A stretch of DNA of 64,000 nt from Marchantia polymorpha subsp. ruderalis. Its lineage: Eukaryota; Streptophyta; Marchantiopsida; Marchantiales; Marchantiaceae. The translations under genes were made by a program, and so were the position numbers. Where the stretch lies: NCBI GenBank assembly GCA_037833965.1, contig AP031353.1, positions 3,722,501-3,786,500 on the forward strand. Direction: 5' to 3'. Numbering within the stretch: position 1 is the first letter of the stretch; each line of letters opens with the position of its first letter. Under the pieces are notes generated by a model. It saw only the letters and a program-made list of their open reading frames with translations. It had not been told where the DNA came from and did not search any database. This document shows, piece after piece, positions 50,563-61,267 of the stretch.

Positions 50563-52364
50563 TTGCCCGCAACCTTGTAACCTCACCTTGGCATTTCTAT
50601 ACTGTATGTTTCCGTTTTTGCATGTGTGCTTATGTTCTTGTGAAAATACACACCAAAGAAAGTTATGAGTTAGCTTGAAATTTGTTATATCTAGTTAGTC
50701 TCATTATGATTAGTTAGACTCTGTTAGCTAGATATTACTATATAAGAGACTGACTCTGTAAGTCTCCAAAGTCTCCAAGTACCCCGTGTGATTTACACTC
50801 TTGGAGATCCAGGCTGGATTTTGATATTTGTTCGCAACATTGCCTGCGGACTAACATCGGAAGACATAGTGAATCCTATTGAATCATGTGGGTGTGATAT
50901 TTTACGCCTAGTTTTGTATTTTTTTGAAAAGGTTTCATATATGACAAACTTTAACAGGTTGAGAATATCTGCATCGATTGCGCATAATGCTGCCTATCAA
51001 TCAAGGTAAAGATTCTTCTTCTAGGTTGGCTTTAAGGATAGAAATAAAAAAATATAACATTGCTTTCATCAAAGCAAGATCGTGGACATCAGTTAGATCA
51101 GAAAGATAAAATAATTAACTATGCTATAAATTTCTCTAGTGTGAATAGGCTAGATTTATCGTTAACTTTTCTTGAATATACAAGATCTTAAATATGATAT
51201 TCAGCTTTTTCCCATCATTAATGCTACTTGAATTTCATATTCAAAATATTTTCAAACTAAATTAAATCGAGAGAATAAACCTCAATTTAAGATGAGAGGT
51301 TTTACCACTCATTAGATAAATTTTTTACTTTGGATAAATAAAAATATAATGAAAAATGATTTCAACATATCTCGCAAGATTCTTGCAAGGAACTTGAGGT
51401 ATAATTAAGATATTTTTAGTTCAAATATTTTCATTATTTGAATTTAAATTTTTCTAAGTTATGATTTTTAAAAAAAAATCAAGTGATATAGTTGTAATAG
51501 GTTTTTTTGCACTTAGAATAATTTATTTAAGCGTTCTTGAATTTTTATGTTTTTGAAAAATGCATCATATTAATCATTGCAAAGAGACTAATATATCTCA
51601 AATTTTATGTATATATCTAAATATATATATATATATATATACAAATGACTACTGAGAATTTTTATTTATCATAATTTCTTCAGATAAAATATAAGAATTT
51701 TCTAAATTTATCTTAAGACTACAAAAAAGTAATTTGAGTAAATCTGATAATCTGCAATTGTTTGATGCAACAAGAAAATCTACACATGCACAAAACAGAA
51801 AACTGGCGAGAAGAAGTATTGTGACTAGCCATATTTGGACTATGTAGATAAAAAAAAATCTCTTATTGATAGAACATACAATATTTCAATGCAGATTGTG
51901 TTTTAGTCCCTCATATATACTTGGTAATCTAAATCCTAGGATTAACACTATGGTATTTTTAATTCTAATTTGAATTAAGTTGATTTGATTTTATCCCAAA
52001 GTTTGAATTAACTACTAACAATCTGTACCTTAAATCATGTTGTGGATACATATATCCATAGCCTATACAAATACTCTACTAGTAGTTTCAAAAGGAAATT
52101 TAATCAAAATATCTCTTAGAAGTAGAATTAAGCCGTAACCAAAACATGATAAAGTATAAATATAAGGAGATAACAAAAGTTGCTAATAAACTATACTTGT
52201 GCTCCTCAAGCAAAACCTCCATGGTAACACAATGTATTCCAAAACTTTGGTGATTATGGTGAGAGCATTAGTTTGATTGAGCTTATTGTCCATACTAATT
52301 AACTCAATATTTTTATCACACACTGCATCTGTGATAGAGTCATACATGATGTCAGTATGTTATG
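50563..52364. other. AT-rich intergenic stretch
   Basis: No supported gene. An (AT)n microsatellite lies at 51621-51641. CTATATAAGAG at about 50739-50749, followed by ACTCTGTAAGTCTCC, resembles the promoter end of a Copia LTR, but no second LTR or primer site was found. Confidence 0.45.
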
Positions 52365-52850
52365 TGTAATAACCCACCAAAGGCTAAAACTGCAATATGG
52401 TGGTAAAAAGATCGAACCCACAGGGACAGAGGCAACACACAGAGTAAAAAGTGTCACGTTTAACAGACTTTTGTAGAGTTTGAATTCTCAGGCGACTGTC
52501 ACTCCCAGAAATACTGCAGTGCTCGACTCGGAGGCTCGACTCGGAGGAGGATGCTCGACTCGGAGGATGCTCGGAGGATGCACAGTACAGCGTAGTCACT
52601 CAACACACACACACACACCTGAAACTGGCAAAAGCACAAGTCGGAGGTCGGTCAGGACCTCCGCTTCGGATTTCAGGGGGAAAGTGTCTCAAAAGTTCAC
52701 TCAGAGGTTCTGCAGGTAGTGACTCCCACTCCGGCTTTTACTGCCCTTCCGCCAGGAACTAGCGTAGGGAACCCGGACTGGACTTCCCACTTCGGAACGA
52801 AGCCCCTTCATACGCCGTGGACGTCACCCTCGACTCACACCAACCGCAGG
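52365..52850. repeat. H repeat, left copy
   Basis: About 490 bp starting TGTAATAACCCACC and containing GATCGAACCCACAGGGACAG, CTCGACTCGGAGGATGC-type short repeats and an (AC)n run. It recurs inverted at 57236-57733 and directly at 57752-58240. Confidence 0.88.
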
Positions 52851-54219
52851 GGGTACAGATGTGGTAACACACTTTTTGTTTTTTTTGCAGAATTTAAACA
52901 ATTTTAGAAAACTAGTACCGAAGCAGTGTTTGTAGTTAGAAAAGGGTACGTTAAAAAGAGTGGATTGATGAGATCGTCACGAGGACACGAAGAATCACGT
53001 AGTCGGATGTACCAACGCCAATGTCTTCGGCGCCTTCGGCAAAAGCTCCTTTTCTGAGGTGTCTCTACTCACGCGACTCCAGCGTATAAGGAAGCTACGC
53101 TTCCGGCGCAGACACCTCAGGAGTAGGTTTTGCTAAAGACGTCAGGAGAAGGGCCCGGACCTCTGAAGGCGTCCGACCATGAGTGCGCCTTCGGCGATGC
53201 GCCGCTAGCGCGGAAAGGGAAAACCTTCATAACGATCGGGATACACGGTAGATCCAGTTGGTTGAAGTTCCATTAGAAAGAGCTCGAGACGCTCGTTCTA
53301 ACGAGCCCAAGAGCGTCGGAGATGGATCAGGGACGGAGAAGTTATCAACGTCGGAAAACTCGTAGCCGGACATGCGCCGTTCGCGCTAGGGTTCACAACC
53401 GGAAAGGATTCCCGTACGCCCTTGGCGACGCGCCTTCGGCGGAATCACGCGCTCATAGGAGGAAACCAACTCAGAGTCGGAAGCGCCTTTGGCGGCTGTT
53501 CATGGAAGGAAAGCGCCGGTCGGATGTACGCCTCCGACGTGGCGCTGACGGCCGGATGCGGTGGCATGAGTTGCGCTGGCGGATATGCGCCGGCAGCAAT
53601 GGACGAGGCATAAAGGACAAAATAAGCGGTACGACTGCGCGCCGGCGTAATTCGCTCCGACTAGATGTGCGCCTCCAGCAAGGCGCCGACGGATAAGGAA
53701 CGCACCAGCGGCGACACGCCTCCGGTGAGGTACAGATTAGGAAAAGACAACATGGCCGACGTATACCCTGCGGCGGACTCGAGTCCGGAAGGTGGCGGCG
53801 GCGGGAGAATTCAACATTTACGCATGCGAATGCGCGCAGTGCGGAGACGTGAATTCGCGCATGCAAAGGGCGAACCGTTAGGCCGTATAGCCGGCTGCGT
53901 ACGTTGTAACCAGTAAGAACGTTGGACGTTCTTGAAATCGGAGAAGAAAAGACTGCGCTCCAGTCTCATTCTCTCATTCTTGATTTTGCAATTTCCAGTT
54001 TCCAAGATTACGCGCAAGAGCGGAGCGACCTGCAGTGAGAGGAGAGAGTGCGGAGACGAGTTGCGCAAGGATCTTGGCAGACCTTGGAGAGAATTGCGAG
54101 TAGCGATCTTGAGCTTGAGCGCAGAGAGAGTGAGCAGTCAGTGCTTGAGCGGCCGACGCGCAGTGGCGATTGTGAGAGAGCGAGCGAAAGGGAGAACGTT
54201 TGTGTGTGCACGCAACGCA

Positions 54220-56775
54220 ATGTCGAAGGTTCCCCAGCTGCGAGTGTCTCCACTCAGGGTGCCGCAGATCGGTCTACGCGCATTTCAAGATGTGCTGCTG
54301 AGGCTGAAGCTCGATTTTCTCCTGTGGGGGTGGAACTGGACATGTCCGGAGATGGTGCGCGAGTATCTGCAGGAGAGACACAAGCCCTCTCGCGGATTCC
54401 GTCCACATCCAGAAAGATGGGACATTTGCAACTGGGCGCAGGTGTTGGGCAGGTGTGCCGGCGAGGAAGGGGATCTCCTCTTCGAGGCCGATAGCGTGAA
54501 GGTGTCCCAGGAGGAAGAAGTCTCCTACAATGAGCTCTTCAAAGTTGCCAGGCATCCCAAGAACGGTTTCCGGACACGGGATTACAAAGATCGATTGCGG
54601 AGAAATGTCGCGACTGCATTGCTGCAGATATTGCAGCCGACCAAGACCGCTTACATGCATGGTTGGCAGGTAGAATTTGTGGAGCTAGTGTTGTCAGGAG
54701 CTCCAGTGCATTGGGCACGGCTCCTGTGGAAGGTGACGCGCCAACATGCGCAAGAAGAGAAAGGAGGAACCCTCAATCATCTCTCGCCTTACTTGATCGT
54801 GTTTTATCGGGCGATGGGATGTTTGACAAATGCTGAGAAAACACGGTTTCCGCAGCTGACCCGGAACTATCCAGGTAGATATTCGAGGGAGGCCAAAGTA
54901 GACACGGATCCGGACGAGGAACCTGCCAGTACACCTCCGGCTCCGGCTCCAGCAAGAGCAGCAGAAGAACGTCGAAGTGAGCGCATTCCGCGAAAGCGGA
55001 AGTGGGATGAGAGACCTGAGGACAGGCAGCCGGAAGTGCCAGCTGCGCCGACTCGTGGTCGGCCCACCCCCGAGCCTCACAGTCGACCAAAACAGAGGGC
55101 ACGCAAAATGCCAACTGGTACTGAGGAGACCGGGCGAACTCCGACCCGGCGGAATCTCACACAGGAGGAGATAATCGCGCAGATTCTAGGGAAGACGACA
55201 GATACCTCTGCACAGAAGGCACCACGGCCTTCGGGAGGAGATGGACGGACTGACAGTCGGCCGACTGCGAGTCGGATGACTGAAGGCCGACAAGCGGAAG
55301 GAAGGCCAACTGAACGGCGCGTTGAACCGGACAGCAGGCCGGAAGCAGAAGAGAGTTTGGCTGACGAGCCAACAACCCTCAGAGGGTCGTCTTCGGCGGA
55401 AGGCACTTCTGAGAAAACGCCACCAGCAAGCAGGCCAAGTGGAGTCAAGACGCGCAGGGTGTATCCGACTCCCAGTCGGACAACTGCTGGTCGGCCGATT
55501 GCGAGTCGGACAACAGAGAGTCGGCCGGATTCGCCGACTACGAGACGGATGGGGCCGACGACCAGTGTGCGGACGCCTTCGGCGGACCCACCTTCAGCGA
55601 AGACACCTTCCGCGCAGATTGCGCCGGAAGGACAGGCAGCAGAAGCGGGCGGTGCAAAAGTGACAAGAGTCACTGCGGCGTCGACCCCTTCGGAAACCGA
55701 AGATCGAGCCGGAACAGGGGCTCAATTAGTGGGATCTCCCACTGCCCTGGATATTTTAGCAGGCAGTGGAGCAGCAGTCGCAGCGGAAGCTGCTGCGCGC
55801 CATAGTTCCAGGGAGTCGCCAAGGGATTCGGTGGCGACTGAAATCCTCGAGACTGAGGATGAGACGAGCTCGGAAGAGCAGGAAGCGGATTCGGTGCAGA
55901 AAACGCCAACAGGGGTGCTGTGCGAACAGATAGTTCCACTCCTGCGATATCTGGATCGCAAGACATCCAAATACGCGAGTGCTTTAAAACCGCAGTCTTA
56001 TGTGGAGACTATCAAGAGAAGGACGAGGAGCAAGGTGGCAAGGTGGGCCTCTAGGTGCGGAGTATATGTGGATAGGAACACCACCCTCCGAAAACACCTA
56101 GCGGTCACACAGAAGCTATACCAAGCCTTGCAGCAGCAGAGGGAGTATGCGGCGACGAAAAGTCAGGCGGATGCCGAGCTAATACGGGCAAAGATCGAGT
56201 CGGAATTGCAGGAGGAGCGGAGACAAAACCAAGTCCTAGCAGCCGAGCTTGCGCGCCAGACGCGCGCCTTAGAAGAAAGTCAAAGAGCCCGCAAGGAGGA
56301 TGAGGAGTTGTTGCGCAACTTGCAATCCGAGTGCTCGGATTTGAGGGCACAACGTGCGGAAGCAGAAATGCAGCTGGCAGAGGTGGAGAGCAGCTGCAGG
56401 GCGCGAGGAGAGTTGGCGACACAGGTGACTCGTTGTCTAAAAGGATACGCCCATTGGGAGGTGGCAGCTCAAGAGAGGATCACACTCAGGGAGTTCGAGC
56501 TTCGGGCGGCGGCATTGACGGAGGGTGACAGTCGGAGTCGGCGGCGAGTGGCGAGGGAATTAGAAACCTTCTTGTCGGGTGCGCGCGACACTATGGCGCA
56601 CTTACAGTCGGAAGTCACCACAGCGCTCCGACGCCTGGGGTTACGCAGCCGGTCGGAAGACTGGCAAGGTAGAGACAGTGAGCGGAGCAGTCCGGCGCGC
56701 AGGAGGCGCAGCACCGGATCAGCCGAGTGCAGTAGAATAGTTTGGTTTCGCACAGATGCTGCGAGTTGTAGATAG
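54220..56775 (+). CDS. Gag-like coiled-coil protein, element 1
   Basis: 851 aa from the ATG of MSKVPQLRVS. This is the first start shared with the other copy: upstream frames differ between copies, so the longer open frame beginning at 53932 is not used. Residues 1-215 form a conserved globular part (FQDVLLRLKLDFLLWGWNW, MHGWQVEFVELVLSGAPVHW, LSPYLIVFYRAMGCLTNAEK) resembling capsid-like domains of plant gag-type proteins. Residues 215-530 are Pro/Ser/Thr/Arg-rich and disordered, with a basic stretch RIPRKRKWDERP that may be a nuclear signal. Residues about 610-815 are a long coiled coil (QEERRQNQVLAAELARQTR). No CCHC knuckle, protease or polymerase. Probably the structural protein of a non-autonomous retroelement; this assignment is inference. 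Confidence 0.7.
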   Translation: MSKVPQLRVSPLRVPQIGLRAFQDVLLRLKLDFLLWGWNWTCPEMVREYLQERHKPSRGFRPHPERWDICNWAQVLGRCAGEEGDLLFEADSVKVSQEEEVSYNELFKVARHPKNGFRTRDYKDRLRRNVATALLQILQPTKTAYMHGWQVEFVELVLSGAPVHWARLLWKVTRQHAQEEKGGTLNHLSPYLIVFYRAMGCLTNAEKTRFPQLTRNYPGRYSREAKVDTDPDEEPASTPPAPAPARAAEERRSERIPRKRKWDERPEDRQPEVPAAPTRGRPTPEPHSRPKQRARKMPTGTEETGRTPTRRNLTQEEIIAQILGKTTDTSAQKAPRPSGGDGRTDSRPTASRMTEGRQAEGRPTERRVEPDSRPEAEESLADEPTTLRGSSSAEGTSEKTPPASRPSGVKTRRVYPTPSRTTAGRPIASRTTESRPDSPTTRRMGPTTSVRTPSADPPSAKTPSAQIAPEGQAAEAGGAKVTRVTAASTPSETEDRAGTGAQLVGSPTALDILAGSGAAVAAEAAARHSSRESPRDSVATEILETEDETSSEEQEADSVQKTPTGVLCEQIVPLLRYLDRKTSKYASALKPQSYVETIKRRTRSKVARWASRCGVYVDRNTTLRKHLAVTQKLYQALQQQREYAATKSQADAELIRAKIESELQEERRQNQVLAAELARQTRALEESQRARKEDEELLRNLQSECSDLRAQRAEAEMQLAEVESSCRARGELATQVTRCLKGYAHWEVAAQERITLREFELRAAALTEGDSRSRRRVARELETFLSGARDTMAHLQSEVTTALRRLGLRSRSEDWQGRDSERSSPARRRRSTGSAECSRIVWFRTDAASCR

Positions 56776-57235
56776 GATAGCGTAGTGCTAGTTAGGATTT
56801 TTGAGGGTATAAAGTAGATCAAGGCGTTTTGCCTTGGGACTCTTCTAGTTTCGGAAGTGCAGATCAGGAACTCACTTTCTTGGCGTGTTTGTGCATTTTG
56901 GTCCTGGCACCACGTAGAGAAGCTGCAGCATAGCGAAGTTACCGTATGTTGTAGTTGAAGGCCTTCGGCTGAATGTTCAGAGCTAGTACCCGGTTAGAGA
57001 CTTGAGTAGTGCGGATCTGCACCTGCGGGTGATTTCTAATGCTCAGAGCCGGCTGCGAGTTAGAGACTTGAACAGATCCCCCTTACTCCTTCGAGTGACA
57101 TATCCTGATTGTACTCCTACGGGAAGTTTCCCCTGAATGCCAATGTGAAGTTTTATTACTTCGTGTAAACCTTGGTTTGTAATTCAGGTTGTGTGTGTGT
57201 TACTGGATCGTGTTTCAGTAAGTTCTCAGTCGGGT
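56776..57235 (+). repeat. T segment of element 1
   Basis: Follows the ORF stop and contains TATAAA (56818-56823), a possible promoter pointing out of the element. Repeated inverted at about 58246-58711 and 62616-63078. Shared landmarks: GGCGTTTTGCC, CTTGGCGTGTTTGTGCATTT, GAAGGCCTTCGGCTGAATG and a (GT)n tract at the far end. It behaves like an LTR core. Confidence 0.8.
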
Positions 57236-57733
57236 CTGCACTCCCTGCGTTTGGTGTGATAGTCGAGGGTGACGTCCACGGCGTATGAAGAGGCTTCGTT
57301 CCGAAGTGGGAAGTCCAGTCCGGGTACCCTACGCTAGTTCCTGGCGGAAGGGCAGTAAAAGCCGGAGTGGGAGGCACTACCTACAGAACCTCTGAGTGAA
57401 CTTTTGAGACACTTTCCTCCTGAAATCCGAAGCGGAGGTCCTGACCGACCTCCGAGTTGTGCTTTTGCCAGTTTCAGGTGTGTGTGTGTGTGTGTGTTGA
57501 GTGACCACGCTGTACCGTGCATCCTCCGAGCATCCTCCGAGTTGAGATCCTCCTCCGAGTCGAGCCTCCGAGTCGAGCACTGCAGTATTTCTAGGAGTGA
57601 CAGTCGCCTAGAATTCAAACTCTACAAAAGTCTGTTAAAACGTGACATTTTTACTCTGTGTGTCGCCTCTGTCCCTGTGGGTTCGATCTTTTTACCACCA
57701 TACTGCAGTTTTAGCCTTTGGTGGGTTATTACA
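57236..57733. repeat. H repeat, inverted copy ending element 1
   Basis: Inverse of 52365-52850, ending GGTGGGTTATTACA. An 18-bp spacer separates it from the next H copy, so the two can form a stem of about 490 bp. Confidence 0.88.
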
Positions 57734-57751
57734 ACAGGCCCGACTGAGGAC

Positions 57752-58240
57752 TGTAATAACCCACCAAAGGCTAAAACTGCAGTATGGTGGTAAAAAGATC
57801 GAACCCACAGGGACAGAGGCAACACACAGAGTAAAAGTGTCACGTTTAACAGACTTTTGGTAGAGTTTGAATTCTAGGCGACTGTCACTCCCAGAATTAC
57901 TGCAGTGCTCGACTCGGAGGCTCGACTCGGAGGAGGATCTCAACTCGGAGGATGCTCGGAGGATGCACGGTACAGCGTGGTCACTCAACACACACACACA
58001 CACACACCTGAAACTGGCAAAAAGCACAACTCGGAGGTCGGTCAGGACCTCCGCTTCGGATTTCAGGAGGAAAGTGTCTCGTAAGTTCACTCAGAGGTTC
58101 TGCAGGAAGTGCCTCCCACTCCGGCTTTTACTGCCCTTCCGCCAGGAACTAGCGGGGGTACCCGGACTGGACTTCTCACTTCGGAACGAAGCCTCTACGT
58201 ACGCCGTGGACGTCACCCTCGACTATCACACAAAACGCAG
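57752..58240. repeat. H repeat, start of element 2
   Basis: Direct copy of 52365-52850 and inverse of 57236-57733. Begins TGTAATAACCCACCAAAGGC; carries the CTCGGAGGATGC repeats and a longer (AC)n run than the left copy. Confidence 0.88.
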
Positions 58241-58245
58241 GGAGT

Positions 58246-58711
58246 GCAGACCCGACTGAGAACTTACTGAAAACACGATCCAGTAACACACACACAACCT
58301 GAATTACAAACCAAGGTTTACACGAAGTAATGAAACTTCACATTGGCATTCAGGGGAAACTTCCCGTAGGAGTACAATCAGGATATGTCACTCGAAGGAG
58401 TAAGGGGGAACTGTTCAAGTATCTAACTCGCAGCCGGCTCTGAGTATCAGAAATCACCCGCAGGTGCAGATCCGCACTACTCAAGTCTCTAACCGGGTAC
58501 TAGCTCTGAACATTCAGCCGAAGGCCTTCAACTACAACATACGGTAACTTCGCTATGCTGCAGCTTCTCTACGTGGTGCCAGGACCAAAATGCACAAACA
58601 CGCCAAGAAAGTGAGTTCCTGATCTGTACTTCCGAAACTGGAAGAGTCCCAAGGCAAAACGCCTTGATCTACTTTATACCCCCAAAAGATCCTAACTAGC
58701 ACTACGCTATC
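58246..58711 (-). repeat. T segment of element 2 (3' side)
   Basis: Inverted copy of 56776-57235. The TATA box reads TTTATA on + at 58673-58678. Confidence 0.8.
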
Positions 58712-61267
58712 CTATCTACCACTCGCAGTATCTGCGCGAAACCAAACTACTCTACTGCACTCAGCAGATCCGGTGCTGCGCCTCCTGCGCGCCGGACTGC
58801 TCCGCGTACTATCTCTACCTTGCCAGTCTTCCGACCGGCTGCGTAACCCCAGGCGTCGGAGCGCTGTGGTGACTTCCGACTGCAAGTGCGCCATAGTGTC
58901 GCGCGCACCCGACAAGAAGGTTTCTAATTTTCTCGCCACTCGCCGCCGACTCCGACTGTCACCTTCCGTCAATGCCGCCGCCCGAAGCTCGAACTCCCTG
59001 AGTGTGATCCTCTCTTGGGCTGCCACCTCCCAATGGGTGTATCCTTTTAGACAACGAGTCACCTGTGCCGCCAACTCTCCTCGCGCCCTGCAGCTGCTCT
59101 CCACCTCGGCCAGCTGCATTTCTAATCCCGCACGTTGTGCCCTCAAATCCGAGCACTCGGATTGCAAGTTGCACAACAACTCCTCATCCTCCTTGCGGGC
59201 TCTTTGACTTTCTTCTAAGGCGCGCGTCTGGCGCGCAAGCTCGGCTGCTAGGACGTTGTTCTGTCTCCGCTCCTCCTGCAGTTCCAACTCGATCTTTGCC
59301 CGTATTAGTTCGGCATCCGCCTGACTTTTCGTCGCCGCATCCTCCTTCTGCTGCTGCAAGGCTTGGTATAGCTTCTGGGTGACCGCCAGGTGTTGTTTGA
59401 GGGCGGTGTTCCTTTCCACATATACTTGGCAACTAGAGGCCCACTTTGCCACCTTGATCCTCGTCCTTCGCCTGATAGTCTCCACATAAGACTGCGGTTT
59501 TAAGGCACTTCCGTATTTGGATGTCTTGCGATCCAGATATCGCAGGAGTGGAACTATCTGTTCGCACAGCACCCCTGTTGGCGTTTTCTGCATCGAATCC
59601 GCTTCCTGCTCTTCCGAGCTCGTATCATCCTCAGTCTCGAGGATTTCAGTCGCCACCGAATCCCTTGGCGACTCCCTGGAACTATGGCGCGCAGCAGCTT
59701 CTGCTGCGACTGCTGCTCCACTGCCTGCTAAAATATCCAGGGCAGTGGGAGATCCCACTGCTTGAGCCCCTGTTCCGGCTCGATCTTCGGTTTGTGAAGG
59801 GGTCGACGCCGCAGTGACTTTTGTCACTCTTGCACCGCCCGCTTCTGCTGCCTGTCCTTCCGGCGCAATCTGCGCGGAAGGTGTCCTTGCTGAAGGTGCG
59901 TCCGCCGAAGGCGTCCGCACACTGGTCGTTGGCCCCATCCGTCTCGCAGTCGGCGAATCCGGCTGACTCTCTGTTGTCCGACTCGCAGTCGGCCGACCAG
60001 CAGTTGTCTGACTGGGAGTCGGATACACCCTGCGCGTCTTGACTCCACTTGGCCTGCTTGTTGGGGGCGTTCTTCCAGAAGTGCCTTCCGCCGAAGACGA
60101 CCCTTTGAGGATTGTTGGCTCGTCAGCCAAACTCTCTTCTGCTTCCGGCCTGCTGTCCGGTTCAACGCGCCGTTCAGTTGGCCTTCCTTCCGCTTGTCGA
60201 CCTTCAGTCATCCGACTCGCAGTCGGCCGGCTGTCAGTCCGTCCATCTCCTCCCGAAGGCCGTGGTGCCTTCTGTGCAGAGGTATCTGCCGTCTTCCCTA
60301 GAATCTGAGCGATTATCTCTTCCTGTGTGAGATTCCGCCGGGTCGGAGTTCGCCTGGTCTCCTCAGTAACAGTTGGCATTTTGCGTGCCCTCTGTTTTGG
60401 TCGACTGTGAGGCTCGGGGGTGGGCCGACCACGAGTCGGCGCAGCTGGCACTTCCGGCTGCCTGTCCTCAGGTCTCTCATCCCACTTCCGCTTTCGCGGA
60501 ATGCGCTCACTTCGACGTTCTTCTGCTGCTCTTGCTGGAGCCGGAGCCGGAGGCGTACTGGCAGGTTCCTCGTCCGGATCCGTGTCTACTTCGGCATCCC
60601 TCGAATATCTACCTGGATAAGTCCGGGTCAGCTGCGGAAATCGAGTTTTCTCAGCATTTGTCAAACATCCCATCGCCCGGTAAAACACGATTAAGTAAGG
60701 CGATAGATGATTGAGGGTTCCTCCCCTCTCTTCTTGCGCATGTTGGCGCGTCACCTTCCACAGGAGCCGTGCCCAATGCACCGGAGCTCCTGACAGCACT
60801 AGCTCCACGAACTCTACCTGCCAACCATGCATGTAAGCGGTCTTGGTCGGCTGCAATATCTGCAGCAATGCCGTCGCGACATTTCTCCGCAATCGATCCT
60901 TGTAATCCCGTGTCCGGAAACCGTTCTTGGGATGTCTGGCCACTTTGAAGAGCTCATTGTAAGAGACTTCTTCCTCCTGGGACACCTTCACGCTATCGGC
61001 CTCGAAGAGGAGATCCCCTTCCTCGCCGGCACACCTGCCCAACACCTGCGCCCAATTGCAAATGTCCCATCTCTCTGGATGTGGGCGAAATCCGCGAGAA
61101 GGCTTGTGTCTCTCTTGCAGATACTCGCGCACCATCTCCGGACATGTCCAATTCCACCCCCATAGGAGAAAATCGAGCTTCAGCCTCAACAGCACATCTT
61201 GAAATGCGCGTAGTCCGATCTGCGGCACCCTGAGTGGAGACACTCGCAGCTGGGGAACCTTCGACAT
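58712..61267 (-). CDS. Gag-like coiled-coil protein, element 2
   Basis: 851 aa from ATG 61265-61267, exactly the length of the element 1 protein. Same three-part layout: conserved N-terminal 215 residues, disordered Arg/Ser/Pro middle, long coiled coil, basic tail (RSSPARRRRSTGS). Differences from copy 1 are scattered single residues, for example NNVLAAEL for NQVLAAEL, with no frameshift over 2.5 kb. Two intact copies of a mobile-element ORF point to recent activity or selection on the protein. Confidence 0.7.
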   Translation of the reverse strand: MSKVPQLRVSPLRVPQIGLRAFQDVLLRLKLDFLLWGWNWTCPEMVREYLQERHKPSRGFRPHPERWDICNWAQVLGRCAGEEGDLLFEADSVKVSQEEEVSYNELFKVARHPKNGFRTRDYKDRLRRNVATALLQILQPTKTAYMHGWQVEFVELVLSGAPVHWARLLWKVTRQHAQEERGGTLNHLSPYLIVFYRAMGCLTNAEKTRFPQLTRTYPGRYSRDAEVDTDPDEEPASTPPAPAPARAAEERRSERIPRKRKWDERPEDRQPEVPAAPTRGRPTPEPHSRPKQRARKMPTVTEETRRTPTRRNLTQEEIIAQILGKTADTSAQKAPRPSGGDGRTDSRPTASRMTEGRQAEGRPTERRVEPDSRPEAEESLADEPTILKGSSSAEGTSGRTPPTSRPSGVKTRRVYPTPSQTTAGRPTASRTTESQPDSPTARRMGPTTSVRTPSADAPSARTPSAQIAPEGQAAEAGGARVTKVTAASTPSQTEDRAGTGAQAVGSPTALDILAGSGAAVAAEAAARHSSRESPRDSVATEILETEDDTSSEEQEADSMQKTPTGVLCEQIVPLLRYLDRKTSKYGSALKPQSYVETIRRRTRIKVAKWASSCQVYVERNTALKQHLAVTQKLYQALQQQKEDAATKSQADAELIRAKIELELQEERRQNNVLAAELARQTRALEESQRARKEDEELLCNLQSECSDLRAQRAGLEMQLAEVESSCRARGELAAQVTRCLKGYTHWEVAAQERITLREFELRAAALTEGDSRSRRRVARKLETFLSGARDTMAHLQSEVTTALRRLGLRSRSEDWQGRDSTRSSPARRRRSTGSAECSRVVWFRADTASGR

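Larger units (their letters stand above)
52365..57733 (+). mobile_element. Gag-only element 1 with long inverted ends
   Basis: 5.4 kb bounded by TGTAATAACCCACCAAAGGC and its complement. The order on + is: inverted end H (52365-52850), GC-rich leader (52870-54219), 851-codon ORF, segment T with a TATA box (56776-57235), inverted end H' (57236-57733). There is no protease, reverse transcriptase, integrase or transposase, so it depends on another element. The TG..CA ends and the TATA in T could also fit an LTR-derived origin (TR-GAG type), but the 490-bp ends are inverted, not direct. Confidence 0.7.

Noticed and set aside
50739..50790. Solo LTR suggested by CTATATAAGAG
   Set aside because: No TG..CA ends, target duplication or second copy could be found in the window.
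53932..54219. Longer start for the gag-like ORF of element 1 (96 extra codons)
   Set aside because: The frame opens with TTG, not ATG, and the matching part of element 2 is in a different frame. The first shared ATG is MSKVPQ.
55077..55673. Long frames antisense to the gag-like ORFs (also at 60039-60308 and similar places)
   Set aside because: GC-rich, Arg/Ser-biased shadows of the real ORF, with no start context or independent conservation.
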